Shown here piece after piece: positions 19,929 through 31,735 of a DNA stretch of 64,000 nucleotides; position 1 is the stretch's first letter, and each line of letters opens with the position of its first letter. The stretch covers positions 124,001 to 188,000 of the forward strand of contig JXTC01000013.1 in the NCBI GenBank assembly GCA_002914845.1, in the 5' to 3' direction. Under the pieces are notes generated by a model. The model did not search any database. It saw only the letters and a list, made by a program, of their open reading frames with translations, and was not told the origin of the DNA. A program made the translations under genes and the position numbers. This stretch comes from Trema orientale. Lineage: Eukaryota; Streptophyta; Magnoliopsida; Rosales; Cannabaceae.

Positions 19929-22829
19929 TGTAACACGCCCTAGCTATCGCCATGATCATACAGATGTAGGCAAGCTTGACTTGTGAGCGATGTTTTCTTT
20001 GTATTTCGACATTTTGATGTGTTGTAAATATTACTGCTGATGGCAAGATAAACTGATAAGGACATTTAAGTTGTACATTTTGTAGAGACACTTTTAGAAA
20101 ATAATGCCACTCAGCTTCTTTAGTTTTAATGTTTTAAAAGTTTAAATTAGCCCACTTTTTTGAACAAAACTAAAGTTATAGTCTATAAAAGAATAATACT
20201 TCCTAGTTTGACTTATATACATGCTAGCCAACCAGTAACTCTACACATCATATATCTCCTTATCTACATCACGGGAACTAAATAAACTAATGCTCAGTAA
20301 GTAAAAATCATGCATGATCGTGAATGTTTTTAATGCATAAACTTCATTGAAATTCCCCTTGTACTCTTTCTTTCATAACTTTTCATTTTGATGCACTTTT
20401 CTTAGAAAATGTTTCTTTATAGGGCCTTTGAGTACAACACAAAGTCGCGGCAGTCGGTAGGCTATGTCCACCTATGCGGGAAAGAATCACATAGCCAATG
20501 CGATCCATACCTACCCAACGCAGACTGACTAGGTAATGTACCTTACATAACTTATAGTACAATGTTCAGTTCCGGCAGTCAGTAGGCCGTGCCTACCTAT
20601 GCAGGAAGGAATCACATAGCCAATGCAAACCATACCAACCCAAAGTAGACAGACTAAATAATGCACTCAAAACATATCTCGTAAAATCAGTAACGATAGT
20701 ACTACTTTGAATATAATGTATGAAAAATTTCACTTCCTTGAAAACTATGCTTAAATGATCATGCCATGCTTATATCTTCTGTAAATTTTGCTACAATAAT
20801 ATAAATAATATATAATTAAAATAATACACATAAGTATGGAGGAGAACATCTTCTATCTACTACTATTCTTGTGATGCAGTTAAAATCAATCTTTACTTAC
20901 GTTGTGTGCGACTGAAAAGATAGTGAAAAGGGTCATTATCCTCTGTGACAAGGTGTGTGAAAGCCCTGATATCAATTTCATTACTAAGATGATCACTACA
21001 ATGTAAAATGCTTAAAGAAAATGATCACAAGACTAAAATCATAACTTTCACAAAATCAAGAAATCTAATCACAAATTGAATCAAAATGGCACATACTTTC
21101 ATAAAAACTAGTCAATTTGCTTCTAAATGGTACTATTTAGTTTTAAAAATATTTGGACAGTACCTCCCCTATTTTTAGAACATTCCCACATGATTAAAAT
21201 CATGGTTTTAAACCTGTAATAAGATTTTACAAGCCAATTCCCACATATACACTTCAAAGAGGATCATTTAGTACAACCTAGGTGCACTTGAATTTCTTTC
21301 GGTTTAGACAAAGTTTAAAACTACTTTTATGCTTTTCTATTATTACAACCAGCAACTAAACAAATATATTTACATAGTGGGATCAACACAATATACATTT
21401 AAATTTTATAAAATCAGATTACAAGTATAGAGAACTTATTCTAACAATGAAAACACATAAATTCATAAATAACAAACTTTGGGGCTTTAAGTCTAACTTT
21501 AATCCTCCACTTACACTCTATGTTTCCAGCAATATATAAGGTTTCCTAGGACCATTATTCATCAAATAATAGCTTTGGTTTAAGACCTGAAACAAAAGAA
21601 ATTAACTATAAATTCAAAATCCTGCATAGAGCTCACCTTGACTAGTTTGAGCTTTTACTAAAGCTCTTGCCTTCTACCTCTACCAAATTGATTCTCAAGG
21701 CTTTGAAACTAATTTTAGGACTCAAGAGAACCTAGAGGAACAATTATTTAAGTTGTATCAGGTGGAAAATTGAAATAACAAAATAAAACCTAAAAGAAGA
21801 ACTAGTAGAATTACCTTGACTAGTTTAGACCTATCTTGCTTTCTTTAGCTCCAATTTGAATTCTACTACTTGGAAACTCTTGGATATGGCTTAAGGGAGT
21901 TGAGAGAAGTCTAGAAAAGAGCTAGGGAGTTTTAGGTCGTGGTTGGAGAGAAAAGAGAAGAAAATGACCAGATTTGGTCTAAAAGTGATACTTAATGACT
22001 AAGAAATGGCATAACTTAAGTTCCAAGGAGCATTTTGTGTATTTTGCACCTTACTTTCTATGTGTCTAGCTCTAAAACATCCTTAGCATACTCACCACAT
22101 TGTTGGTCAACCCCATACACCAAAGTGTAGAATAAAATGGTGAAACCTAGCTTAGAAGATGAAAACTTCATACTTTGACCTATAATCTCATATGGCCAAT
22201 CTTATTGTAATCTGGTGGAATCTAGCCCCATAACCAATCATTAAACATGAAAATAAGTCAATTAGACTCCAATTAATAATGGAAATATAATATCAATGCC
22301 TAATTATTAGAATGCATAAAATTAACATTACGCGATTAAGCTAAATCTAAGCTAGTTTAGTGTAATTAAACACAGTTCAGTACAACAATTGCCACCTCGT
22401 GCTTACCAGGGGGCCGACAAATAAAATGCTATAAATAAATCCTAAACATTAAATTAAAGCTATTTGACGTATTAAATGCACAGTGGATTAAGCTCTGAAA
22501 GGCGTGAAAAATGCATTTTACCGAAAAACTACTGTTTGACCAAGTTATCAGCAGACATGATTTTAATGCATGTGCACGTAGTATTACTATTCATGAATGT
22601 ATTCTTTGTTCCTTTTACACACCAAGCTCTCTCTCTGAGGGTACTTAGCCTTTACACTGTATGGGAGCACTTCAATAAACATTAGTACAATAGTACAGAT
22701 CAAAAGCATTTAATAATTAGAATGAGTAATTTACCATAAAATTGATACTAGTTGCTTGATATGTCTATTATGCAATATGAATATATTTATTATTAGCTTA
22801 TTATGCATGCGAGAATCTGGGGTATCACA
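19929..22829 (-). repeat. Solo LTR F (minus), TSD CCTAC/CCTAT
   Basis: On the minus strand it starts TGTGATACCCC (22829) and ends GCGTGTTACA (19929). The flanks CCTAC (19924-19928) and CCTAT (22830-22834) are a target duplication with one change. It matches solo LTR G in reverse orientation along nearly its whole length. A solo LTR arises by recombination between the two LTRs of one element. The segment 19947-20212 is inverted relative to G. It contains a two-unit repeat at about 20440-20665. No coding content is supported. Confidence 0.88.
20440..20665 (-). repeat. Two ~120-bp tandem units in solo LTR F
   Basis: Each unit has GGCAGTCxGTAGGC, CACCTATGC or TACCTATGC, then GAATCACATAGCCAATGC and ACCCAAxGxAGAC. 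The same pair occurs in G at 25809-26046, so the duplication predates both insertions. Confidence 0.7.
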
Positions 22830-23180
22830 CCTATAGACTATATACAATGCCCAAAAGGACAAATAGAATATTAATGAGCTAATAGCCAATTGTGTTTAAG
22901 AGGAAGAGAAAATCAAAGCCAAAAGGCTAGAAAGTGCTAACTTGACTACTATCTCTAAGGCAAAGAAGAGAAAAATGAATAAGGATAAAGAAAGCTACAG
23001 TTGCTCCACCTGCTAAGGCACAAAAGAAGTAAGATGAGCAAGGTTACTTCTTTTGTGGAAAGGGTGGACACCTAAAGAAGGAATATGCTAAGTACAAAGC
23101 TTGGCGTATTAAGAAGAGTAAGTTTCTCATTTATGTTTGTTTTGAAGTTAATTTGACCTCTATACCTAAGGATACTTAGT
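22830..23180 (+). pseudogene. Element D gag, second part with degenerate zinc knuckle
   Basis: After solo LTR F the gag resumes: NINELIANCV, a stop, then EEEKIKAKRLE and a Lys-rich stretch. The zinc knuckle at about 23040-23085 reads F-F-C-G-K-G-G-H-L-K-K-E-Y, so the first and last of the four ligands (Cys) are lost. There are stops around 22950-23030. It would have bound RNA. Confidence 0.7.
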
Positions 23181-23630
23181 GGGTGGATTCTGGTGCTACT
23201 ACTCACGTTAGTATTTCTATGCAGGGTTGCCTGTGGAGTCAGAAGCAAAGTATGATGAAAGAATCATCTATGTGGGCGACAGCCAAACAGCTGAGGTGGA
23301 GGCCATAGGGCATTTTATGTTATTTTTGAATAGTGAAAAATATTTGGATTTGTATAAGACTTTTGTGGTACCGTCTTTAAGGTAGAATTTAGTTTCTATT
23401 TCTGTATTGGACAAATCTGGTTTTACTGATTCTTTCGGAAATAATTTATTTAATCTTATGCATGATTCAATTGTTGTTGGTACCAGTTTTCTTAATGACA
23501 ACTTGTATATGTTAAATACCCAACTTTCCGTTAATGAGACTTTGCATATTAATTCAAGAGGTACAAAACGAAAAATAACTGATGAGGACTCATCGATGCT
23601 ATGGCACAAATGCTTAGGACATATTTCTTA
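23181..23630 (+). pseudogene. Element D protease and start of GAG-pre-integrase domain
   Basis: WVDSGATTHVS gives the copia protease active site (Asp at 23186-23188). Farther on, SSMLWHKCLGHIS (about 23593-23628) is the GAG-pre-integrase LWH..LGH motif that precedes integrase. The reading is cut by solo LTR G inside this motif and resumes at 26557. The stop at 23385 and frame changes show decay. Confidence 0.8.
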
Positions 23631-26556
23631 TATAATACCCAAGATTCTCACATGCATAATAAGCCAATAATAAACATATTCATATTGCATAATAGATATG
23701 TCAAGCAACTAGTATTAATTTTACGGTAAATTGCTTATTCTAATATTTAAATGCTTTCTATCTGTATTATTGTACTAATGTTTGTCAAAGTGCTCCCATG
23801 CAGTGTAAAGGCTCAGTACCCTCAGAAAGAGAGCTTGGTGTGTGAAAGGAACAAAGAATACATTTATGAATAGTAGTACTATATGTACATGCATTAAGAT
23901 CAAGTTTGTTGATAATATGGTCAAATGGTAGTTTTTCGGTAAAATACATTTTTCACGCTTTTCGGAGCCAAATTCACTGTGCATTTAATACGTCAAATAG
24001 CTTTAATTTAATATTTAGGACTCATTTATAGAATTTTATTTTGGCCCAGGTAAGCACGAGGTGGCAGTCACTACACTAAATTGGTGTTTAGTTGCACTAA
24101 GCTAGCTTAGATTAAGCTTAATCGCATAATGTCATCTTTGTGCCGTTTAATAATTAGGCATTGATACCTTGTTTTCATTATTAATTAGAGTCTAATTAAT
24201 TTATTTTTATGTTTAATGATTGGTTATGGTGATAGGTTCTACTAGATTACAATAAGATTGGCCATATAGGATTATTGGTCAAAGTATGACTAGTTTTCAA
24301 CTATAAAGCCAGGTTTCACCATCTTGGCCTACACTTGGGTGTATAGGATGGACCAGCAACGTGGTTAGTAAGCCAAGAGTGTTTTAGAGCTTGACACATG
24401 GAAAGAAAGGAGTGAAATGCCGAAAATACCCCTTAGAATTTAAGTTATGCCTTTCCTTAGCCATTAAGTATTGATTTTTGACCAAATCTGGTCATTTCTT
24501 TCCCCTTTCTCTCTAGCCACGACATGAGACTCTCCAACTCAGTTTTAGACTTCTCTCAATATCCCTTATCCATTTCCAAGAGTTTCCAAGTGGTAGAACC
24601 CAAGTTGGAGCTCTAGAAAGCAAGATAGATCAAGACTAGTCAAGGTAGTTCTACTAATTCTTCTTTCTAGGTCTTTGCCTATAATTTCAATTCTCTACTT
24701 GTTCCCACTTAAATATTGGTTTCTTCAGGTTCTCTTAAGTTCAAAAATCTATTTCTAAGCCTTGGGAATCAGTTTGGTGGAAATAGAAAGCAAGAAGTCT
24801 ACCAAAGACTCAAACTAGTCAAGGTGAGGTTTATGTTGGATTTTGAATTTGTAGTGAGTTCCCTTTATTTCAGCTCTTAAAAATAAGCTATTATTTGAGG
24901 AATAATGGTCCTAGGAACCCTTATTTATTGCTGAAAACATAAAATTTAAGTGGTGGATTGATGTTAAACCTAAAGCCCCAAAGTTTGCTAGTTATGGATT
25001 TAAGTGTTTTCATGTGTAGTAGCTTTACTTTTTGGTATTTGTAATATGATTTTCCAAGCCTGGAGTATATATTTTATGGATCCTAATATTTATTACACTC
25101 GTTTTGTGGCTGTTTGTGATGATATAGAAGTGTGAAAGTGATTCTAAGCTTTGTCTAAATTGAAAAGAATTCAAGTGCACCTAGGATGTTCTAAATGATC
25201 CCATTTGAGGTGTATATGTGGGAATTGGCTTGTGGATTGTTATTGCAGGTCTTAAACCATGATTTTAATCATGTGGGGATTTTCTAAAAATAGGGGAGGT
25301 GCTGTCCAAATATTTTTAAAACCAAATGATACCATTTAGAAGCAAATAGACTAGTTTTTATGAAAGTTGGTGACATTTTGGTTCATTTTAAGATTAGGCT
25401 TCCTTATTTTGTGAAAGTTGTGATTTTAGTCTTATGGTTATTTTCTTTAAGAATTGTACATTGTAGTAATCATCTTAGTAATAAAATTAATATCAGGTCT
25501 TTCACACATCTTGCCACCAAGGATACTGACCCTTTCCACTATCTTTTCCGTCAGACACAAGGTAAGTAAAGATTTATTTTAACTGTATCACAAGAACAGT
25601 AGTAGATACAAGATGTTTTCCTACATGCTTATGTGTATTATATTACTTATATGTTATTTATATAGTTATTGTTGTAAAGTTTACGAAAGACACAAGCATG
25701 GCACGATCATCTAAGCATGATTTTCAAAGAAATGAAGTTTTCCACGCATTGGATTTAAAGTAGTACCATTGTACTAATTTTATGAGATATGTTTTAAGTA
25801 CAGTGTTTAGTCTGTCTGCGTTGGGTAAGTATAGTTTGCCAAGGCATTCTTCCCGCACAAGGTGGGCACGGCTTACCGACTGCCGGGACTGGACATTGTA
25901 CTATGAGATTGATTAGGTGTATTACTTAGTCGGTCTGCGTTGGGTAGGTATGGTTCACATTGGCCATGTGTTTCCTTCCCGCACAAGGTGGGCACGGCCT
26001 ACTGACTGCTGCGACTTTGTAACGTACTCAAGGGCCCTATAAAGAAATATTTTCTAAGAAAAGTGCATTAAAATGAAAAGTTATGAAAGAAAGAGTACAA
26101 TGGGAATTTCAATGAAGTATATGCATGAGACACATTCATGAGCATGCGTGGTCTTTACTTACTGAGCATTAGCTCATGTAGTTCCTGTGATGCAGGTGAG
26201 GAGGTTTTTGATGTGTAGAGCTGCTGGTTGGCTAGCACGCTTTCTTGNTTGTCGCCATGATCATACAAATGTAGACGAGCTTGACTTGTGGGCGATGTTT
26301 TCTTTATATTTTGATATTTTGGTGTGTTGTAAATATAACTGTTGATGGCAAGATAAACTGACAAGGCGTTTTTGGTTGTACATTTTGTAAATACACTTTC
26401 AAAAAGTAATGCCACGTAGTTTCTTTTGGTTTAGAGCTTGAAAAGTTTAAATTTGGCCCACTTTTTTTTTGCAAAAACTAAAGTTATGGTTTAAGAAAGA
26501 GTAACACTCCCTAGTTTGGCCTCCGTAGTGATACGGTTAAGCTAGGGGGCATTACA
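23631..26556 (+). repeat. Solo LTR G (plus), TSD TCTTA
   Basis: It starts TATAATACCC (TGTGATACCC in F) and ends GGGCATTACA. The perfect TSD TCTTA is at 23626-23630 and 26557-26561. The LTR length is 2926 bp. It has GTAAGTAAAGA at 25561 and TCTTTACTTAC at 26153, followed by GAGCATTAGCTC. One N stands at 26248, close to the border of the segment inverted in F. No coding content is supported. Confidence 0.92.
25809..26046 (+). repeat. Two ~119-bp tandem units in solo LTR G
   Basis: Units begin at about 25809 and 25928. Each has TCTGCGTTGGGTAxGTAT, CCCGCACAAGGTGGGCACGG and ACTGACTGC-like blocks. The counterpart in F is reverse complemented. Confidence 0.7.
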
Positions 26557-27649
26557 TCTTAACAATGAATTGAACGTCTTGTGTCTGATGGGATCCTTGG
26601 TCCCCTTGATTTGGCAGACTTTCAATTCTGCATTAAGTGTATAAAGGGGAAACAAACAAATGTTAAGAAGTTAGGTGTCAATAGAAGCTCTAGCGTTTTA
26701 GAACTAATACATACGGACATTTGTAGTCCATTCTCTATGGTTTCTTAAAATGGACAATAGTACTTTATCACGTTCATAGACGATTATTCTCGCTATAGGT
26801 ACATATACTTGATTTACAAGAAGTCATAATCACTAGACATATTTAAGGTTTACAAAGCTGAGACTGAAAATCAACTTAATAAGAAAAGTAAGACTATCAA
26901 ATCTGATCATGGTAGTGAGTACCACGGTCAATATGACGGATTAGGTGAGCAACGTCTAGGGCCCTTTGCTAAGTATTAAGAAAAATGCGACATCGTCCCG
27001 CAATATACTATGCCTGGGAAACCTAGCATGAATGGTGTTGCTGAACGATACAATCGGACACTAAAGGATATGGTAAGAAGTATGATCAGTCATTCCACCT
27101 TACCAGAATCACTGTAGGGAGATGCACTCAAAACTGTAGCATATATCCTTAACAGAGTAACAAACAAAGCAGTAGCTAAAACCCCTTACAAACTCTAGAC
27201 TGGATGAAAGCGCAGTATTAACCATTTACAAATTTGGGGTTATCCAGCTGAGGTAAAGCCTTACAGGCCAAATGAAAAGAAACTGGACTCAAGAATAGTA
27301 AGCTGCTACTTTGTGGGATATTCTAAAAGATCTAGAGGCTATAAGTTTTGTGATCCCATAGTAAAATCTTTCTTTGAGATGGGAAATACCAAATTTCTTG
27401 AGAATATTGAGTTTGGGAGGGAAGATAAAGCTAGGAATTTTGTCTTTGAAGAGGAATTCATTTCTCTTCCTATAGTTGCTATTTATAATGATCAGGACAC
27501 TCAGGATCCTGTTCCTGACAATATCATTGTTTAAGATACAATCACTTCAGTTCAAGATAATGTTTAGGAGGTTCTTATCCCAGTTGAGTCAAATACTCCT
27601 GTAGAGCAAACTCAACAACCTCAACAACTAGTGCCTTTAAGGAGGTCCA
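26557..27649 (+). pseudogene. Element D integrase (copia type), truncated downstream
   Basis: This resumes the pre-integrase IERLVSDG motif. The catalytic core has Asp in HTDICSPF (about 26716), FIDDYSRY, Asp in SDHGSEY (26905) and Glu in NGVAERYNRT (27043). Then ILNRV, KTPY and a C-terminal CYFVGYSKRSRGYKF region follow, ending in QQLVPLRRST. RT should follow but the sequence changes abruptly at about 27650 into element E's LTR. At least eight stops, many at positions where Trp or Gln is expected. Confidence 0.85.
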
Positions 27650-30146
27650 CTTGGTGTTCCACACTTGTATTTCCATTCTCTTCTAGAGCTCTTTGTACCT
27701 ACTATTTACCGTATACCAAATACAGTACCAAGTATTAATTTCGGAAAACCATTGAGCTTACACTCAAACAATGGTTTAATAAGAGGTGATTGGCAATGCT
27801 CAAGCGTTCGGGTGAGTTGCGTACTATATTTTAAACTTAATTCAAACTTTAATCTCTTTTAAGTTGGGAGATTTCACTCTCTGAGTTTCAAACATATGAT
27901 TGAACTGGAATTGTTAGAGCCCCGATAAAAGATTGAAATCTTATCTCAAAATCAAATATTAACATGGTTTATACCTCATTTGAAGTTAAGAAAAATACTT
28001 AATTTAATAACTCATTTGGAATAAAATTCACTTTTATTTATTTGATGGCCTATTTAAAATAATTTCAATGAAAATTATAAATAAGAATCCAGTTTAGTTA
28101 TAAAACCCATAGGTAATTTGTTCACAATTTCCAATATCACCTCTTTAATAAAAAATAAGTATTTTCCATATTTTACCCCACTTTTGTTATGTTTGTATCT
28201 TTTTATTTACAAAGCTATTGGGCTGAGTCTTACTATATTGAAAAGCCTGATCAGTTTAGTATTTTAGAAAAATATCATTGCGCCTTAGTTTGCATGAAAA
28301 CGTACTACCATTTTCAGAATTACACAAACTGACTTTTATTTTCCTGGGCAGATTCAATTTCGATATTGTAAAATTCAAAACGCACTCAATATTTATCATA
28401 AAAATATGAGTGACCCCAAAATTTAAAGCTTATTGAGTCTACTATACGACTCTAAAATGCCAAAACAAAATTCGACCATTTATGTACTTTTTAAGGTAAA
28501 ATTTTTTACTGTTTGCGGCTAAAACTAAAAAGGCAGATTCGACATTTGTACCTTGTCAAAGGCATAAATTGATCGTTAAAAATCGGATTGATGCGTTTCT
28601 TGATTCTAAAAATATCTACATGAAAAGTTCTTTCATTCTGGGCTTTGAAATTGTTCCAGAAGTCATCAGATCATTTCAGATTCATCCATTTAATTCACAA
28701 ACAGATTGTAGTTTAGGCCATTTCGAGGCCCTAGCACTTACCAACTTAGCTTATTTTGTCATTTTTCATCTCATACCCCATATGCAAGACCTCTAACCCA
28801 TTGTAGACATCATAAAACATCAAAGTAATCATCAACACCGTACTCACTCACACTTATTACAGACCATGGCTTATAGCCTTAAATAATAACCATGATTAAC
28901 AAAAATCACAAAGTTTAGTATCTTTACCTTTGTGGTTTCTTCCAAACTTTATACCACCACAAGATAATCACCTCAACTCTTCAACCTTCTTCTATTATGG
29001 CACTTCATCATAAATAAGGCTAAATCAACACCACAAGCCTCTAAGATTTATATTCAAACTTAAACTCTTAAAAATAATTCAAGAACTTACCTTGGACCAC
29101 TTGAAAACTATGCTTGCATGTCTTGCCTACACTCCTTGGATGACTCTAGTTCTCACATATGATGAACTACTTGCTCTAAGGATTAATTTTACATGAAAAC
29201 ATTGAAGATTAGGTGAAAGAAGATCAAGGTTTAGTGGCTGGTTTGTACTTTAGTTGAGAGAAATAAAAGAGAAAAATATGATAGAAGTTTTGCATGCAAA
29301 TGAGAAAATGACCAAGCCTTGGTCATAAATCTCAAGTGTATACGAAATGGTGGAGTGGTTAACTGCTTGGTAGCCTCTCAAAGTTGCTGAAAATGCTCAT
29401 TAATTTAAAACTTTCCCCACTAACCTTTGCTACCCACTTGTTATCTTTTCTTTCTTTCTTTCTTTCTTTTTTTTTTTTCCAACTTTTTTAATACTTTCTT
29501 GTCCACTATCACCACTCCCCAACGGTTCAAACTTAGGTATATATACAATTTTTAAATAAAATAATGTTAAGTTTCAGCCATTCCATAAAATAAAAATCTC
29601 AGTTTCGACTTTTTTTGCAATTTCACCCTTATGTTCATAAGTGTCATCGTTAATTTGTCTTATCTTCGAATTTCACCAAATTCGAACCATAGGACCAACA
29701 TTACATTCTTAACAAATTTATTGTCTTAAATCATCAAAATCCCAATATCTTAAAATAAAAGACAAAAATACCCTTAGGTTCAGGTACAGTCCGATCAAGA
29801 ACCCTGTAACGTCCAACTATCGCTTTTCCAAAAACTAACGTTCAAAATTTATTTCTCTTCATTTCAAAACTTCTAACGAATTAGATAATTTACTACTTTC
29901 AAAACAAGAGCTTGCCAATTAATCACCACTCAAAACCCCAACTCTACCAGTTTAGGGTTTATAGCTCCCCCAGCTACCGTTTCATTGTAATTTCATCGAT
30001 AATTTATGAAATCAAGCCTCATAATTTTTATGTGCTTCATAATATTCACAGAAAATAAATCTCATTAATAATTTAAAAAGAACAGAGAATTTAGAAAATC
30101 TACAGATAAAAACTGTGGTAGATTTCTGAAAATCCGGGTCGTAACA
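27650..30146 (-). repeat. Partial 3' LTR of element E
   Basis: It matches 36911-39385 of the 5' LTR almost base for base, including the hairpin at 29665-29686. The part equivalent to 35990-36910 is missing. The join to element D lies within a shared ACTTGG. Confidence 0.9.
29665..29686. other. Perfect 9-bp hairpin in the 3' LTR of element E
   Basis: Arms TTCGAATTT and AAATTCGAA around CACC. The same hairpin is in the 5' LTR at 38904-38925. Role unknown. Confidence 0.6.
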
Positions 30147-30163
30147 ATCTCTACAACTTATAA

Positions 30164-30183
30164 AAGTTTCTTCCGTGAAACTT
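30164..30183 (-). other. Hairpin next to the 3' LTR of element E
   Basis: Arms AAGTTTC and GAAACTT around a six-base loop. This is the positional counterpart of the AAATTTCG/CGAAATTT hairpin of B, I, K and L, with both arms changed so that pairing is kept. It overlaps the pol stop codon at 30182-30184. Confidence 0.6.
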
Positions 30184-30184
30184 A

Positions 30185-31288
30185 AAACAACTCGGGATAT
30201 GACTTTCGCATCGCTTCCTCTGGTTCCCATGTGGCTTCCTCCACAGCATGGTTACGCCACAATACTTTCACTTTGGTACTGTTTTATTGCGTAACACTTT
30301 TTTTTTTTTGATCGAGGATCTCCACTGGTCTCTCCTTGTCAGTTAACTTTGGATCTACTTCCAAAGATTCATAACTTAAAACATGAGGAGTATCATGCAA
30401 GTACTTCTTCAGCATTGACACATGAAATACATTATGAATCCTTGACAATGCTGGCAGTAAAGCTAATCGATAAGCAACCTCACCGATTCTTTCAATTATC
30501 TCAAAAGGTCCAATATACCTTGGACTGAGTTTTCCCTTCTTGCCGAATCTCATCACTCCTTTTATTGGTGCTATCATCAGAAATACTTTGTCCCCAATCT
30601 CGAATTCTAGCAGTCATCGTCGATTTTTAGTATACTTTTTCTGTCGATCCACTGAAGTTTGTAACCTTTTCTTTATAATCTCAATCTCTTCTAAGACTTT
30701 GTCTACTTCCTCGGGGCTCAAAAACTTTCTCTCACCTGCCTCATGCTAGTGAATCGGTGAAATCGGTGATCGACATTGCCTTCCATAAAGTGCTTCATAT
30801 GGGGACATTTCGATGGCTGTATGGTAGCTGTTATTATATGCAAATTCTATCAACGCTACTTTATCAGCCCAAGATCCAGAAAAATTCAACACACAAGCTC
30901 TTAACATATCTTCAAGGGTTTGTATAGTCCGCTTACTCTGCCCATCAGTTTGAGGATGTGAAGCGGTACTCAATTTCAGTCGTGTACCTAAACCTTCGTG
31001 CAACCCTCTCCAGAAAGCTGATGTACATTGCCAATCTCGATCAGACACAATCGAGATTGGTACACCATGTAGTCTTACGACTTCCTTCAAATAGAGCTTG
31101 GCTAACTTTTTCACCGAATCTATTGTTTTCACAGGCAAGAAATGGGGCGACTTAGTCATCCGATCCACAATTACCTAAATAGAATCGTATCCTTCTGATG
31201 ATTTGAGTAAGCCTGCCACAAAATCCATCGTAATTCTTCTCACTTCAATTGTGGAATCTTCAATGGTTGTAGCATCCCACCTGGCTTC
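30185..31288 (-). pseudogene. Element E integrase core, GPF/Y and chromodomain
   Basis: 31168-30746 holds the integrase core (MTKSPHFLPV after the first Asp, Asp in SDRDWQCTS, Glu region DGQSKRT, where Glu has become Lys). 30577-30284 holds [28 protein letters not shown] and the [10 protein letters not shown] motif. A long T run at 30299-30309 shifts the frame; beyond it the chromodomain-like HAVEEATWEPEE region is readable to a stop at 30182. A frameshift also separates it from the zinc region upstream. The lost catalytic Glu would by itself inactivate it. Confidence 0.85.
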
Positions 31289-31735
31289 TAATGCTCAGCC
31301 TTTACTTGTTGACAAGTCAAGCATTTAGCCACATAGTTCACTACATCTTTCTTCATTCCTGGCCACCAAAAGTGACTTTTCAAGTCCCTATACATCATCG
31401 TGGTACTAGGATGCATTGTATATGGAGTATCGTGAGCTTCATACATAATCTGTTTCTTAATTTCATCATCGTTTGGTACACAAATTCGCCCACCTTTGTA
31501 AACTAAAACTCCATCTTCTGATATGAAGAAGTTTGGCCGCTTATCCTTTATCACTTCATACTTCAAATCTTCGATTAGTGGATCAACTAGTTGACTTCCC
31601 CTAATTGCTTCCATTATAGTCGGCGGCATAGACAGAGCTGAAAACTTTCCCACTATTACCTCCTTATCCAAATTGCATATGTCTATTTGTAGTTTCTGAG
31701 GCATCGATTCTATCGAAATTGTGTAAAAAGTTGCT
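31289..31735 (-). pseudogene. Element E integrase zinc (HHCC) region and linker
   Basis: The frame 31704-31288 encodes the RNase H-integrase linker, then YEAHDTPYTMHPSTTMMYRDLK, WWPGMKKDVVNYVAKCLTCQQVKAEH: His, His and CxxC ligands are all present. It is in frame with the RT/RNase H segment 32481-31999. A stop replaces the residue after KAEH. Confidence 0.85.

Larger units (their letters stand above)
6621..27649 (+). mobile_element. Element D: old Ty1/copia retrotransposon, nested and truncated
   Basis: The pieces are: 5' LTR (6621-6958 and 18105-18220), primer-binding site (18223), leader, gag (19400-19928 and 22830-23180), protease and GAG-pre-integrase (23181-23630), and integrase (26557-27649). 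The order with integrase before RT is diagnostic of Ty1/copia. RT, RNase H and 3' LTR are missing, because the sequence passes at about 27650 into the inside of element E's LTR. Insertions of M (with B inside it), F and G interrupt it. Many stops show it is old. Confidence 0.8.

Noticed and set aside
22476..22685. 69-codon ORFs in F and G with similar sequence (also 23775-23984)
   Set aside because: They are the same LTR segment in two copies, with no domain and no start context.
19929..26556. F and G as the two LTRs of one element
   Set aside because: They are in opposite orientation, each has its own target duplication, and copia sequence lies between them.
27655..30146. LTR of element E taken as 2.5 kb, ending at the TGTTCC shared by both copies
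   Set aside because: In the right copy no primer-binding site follows there; the site is at 35974 and the true LTR runs to 35990.
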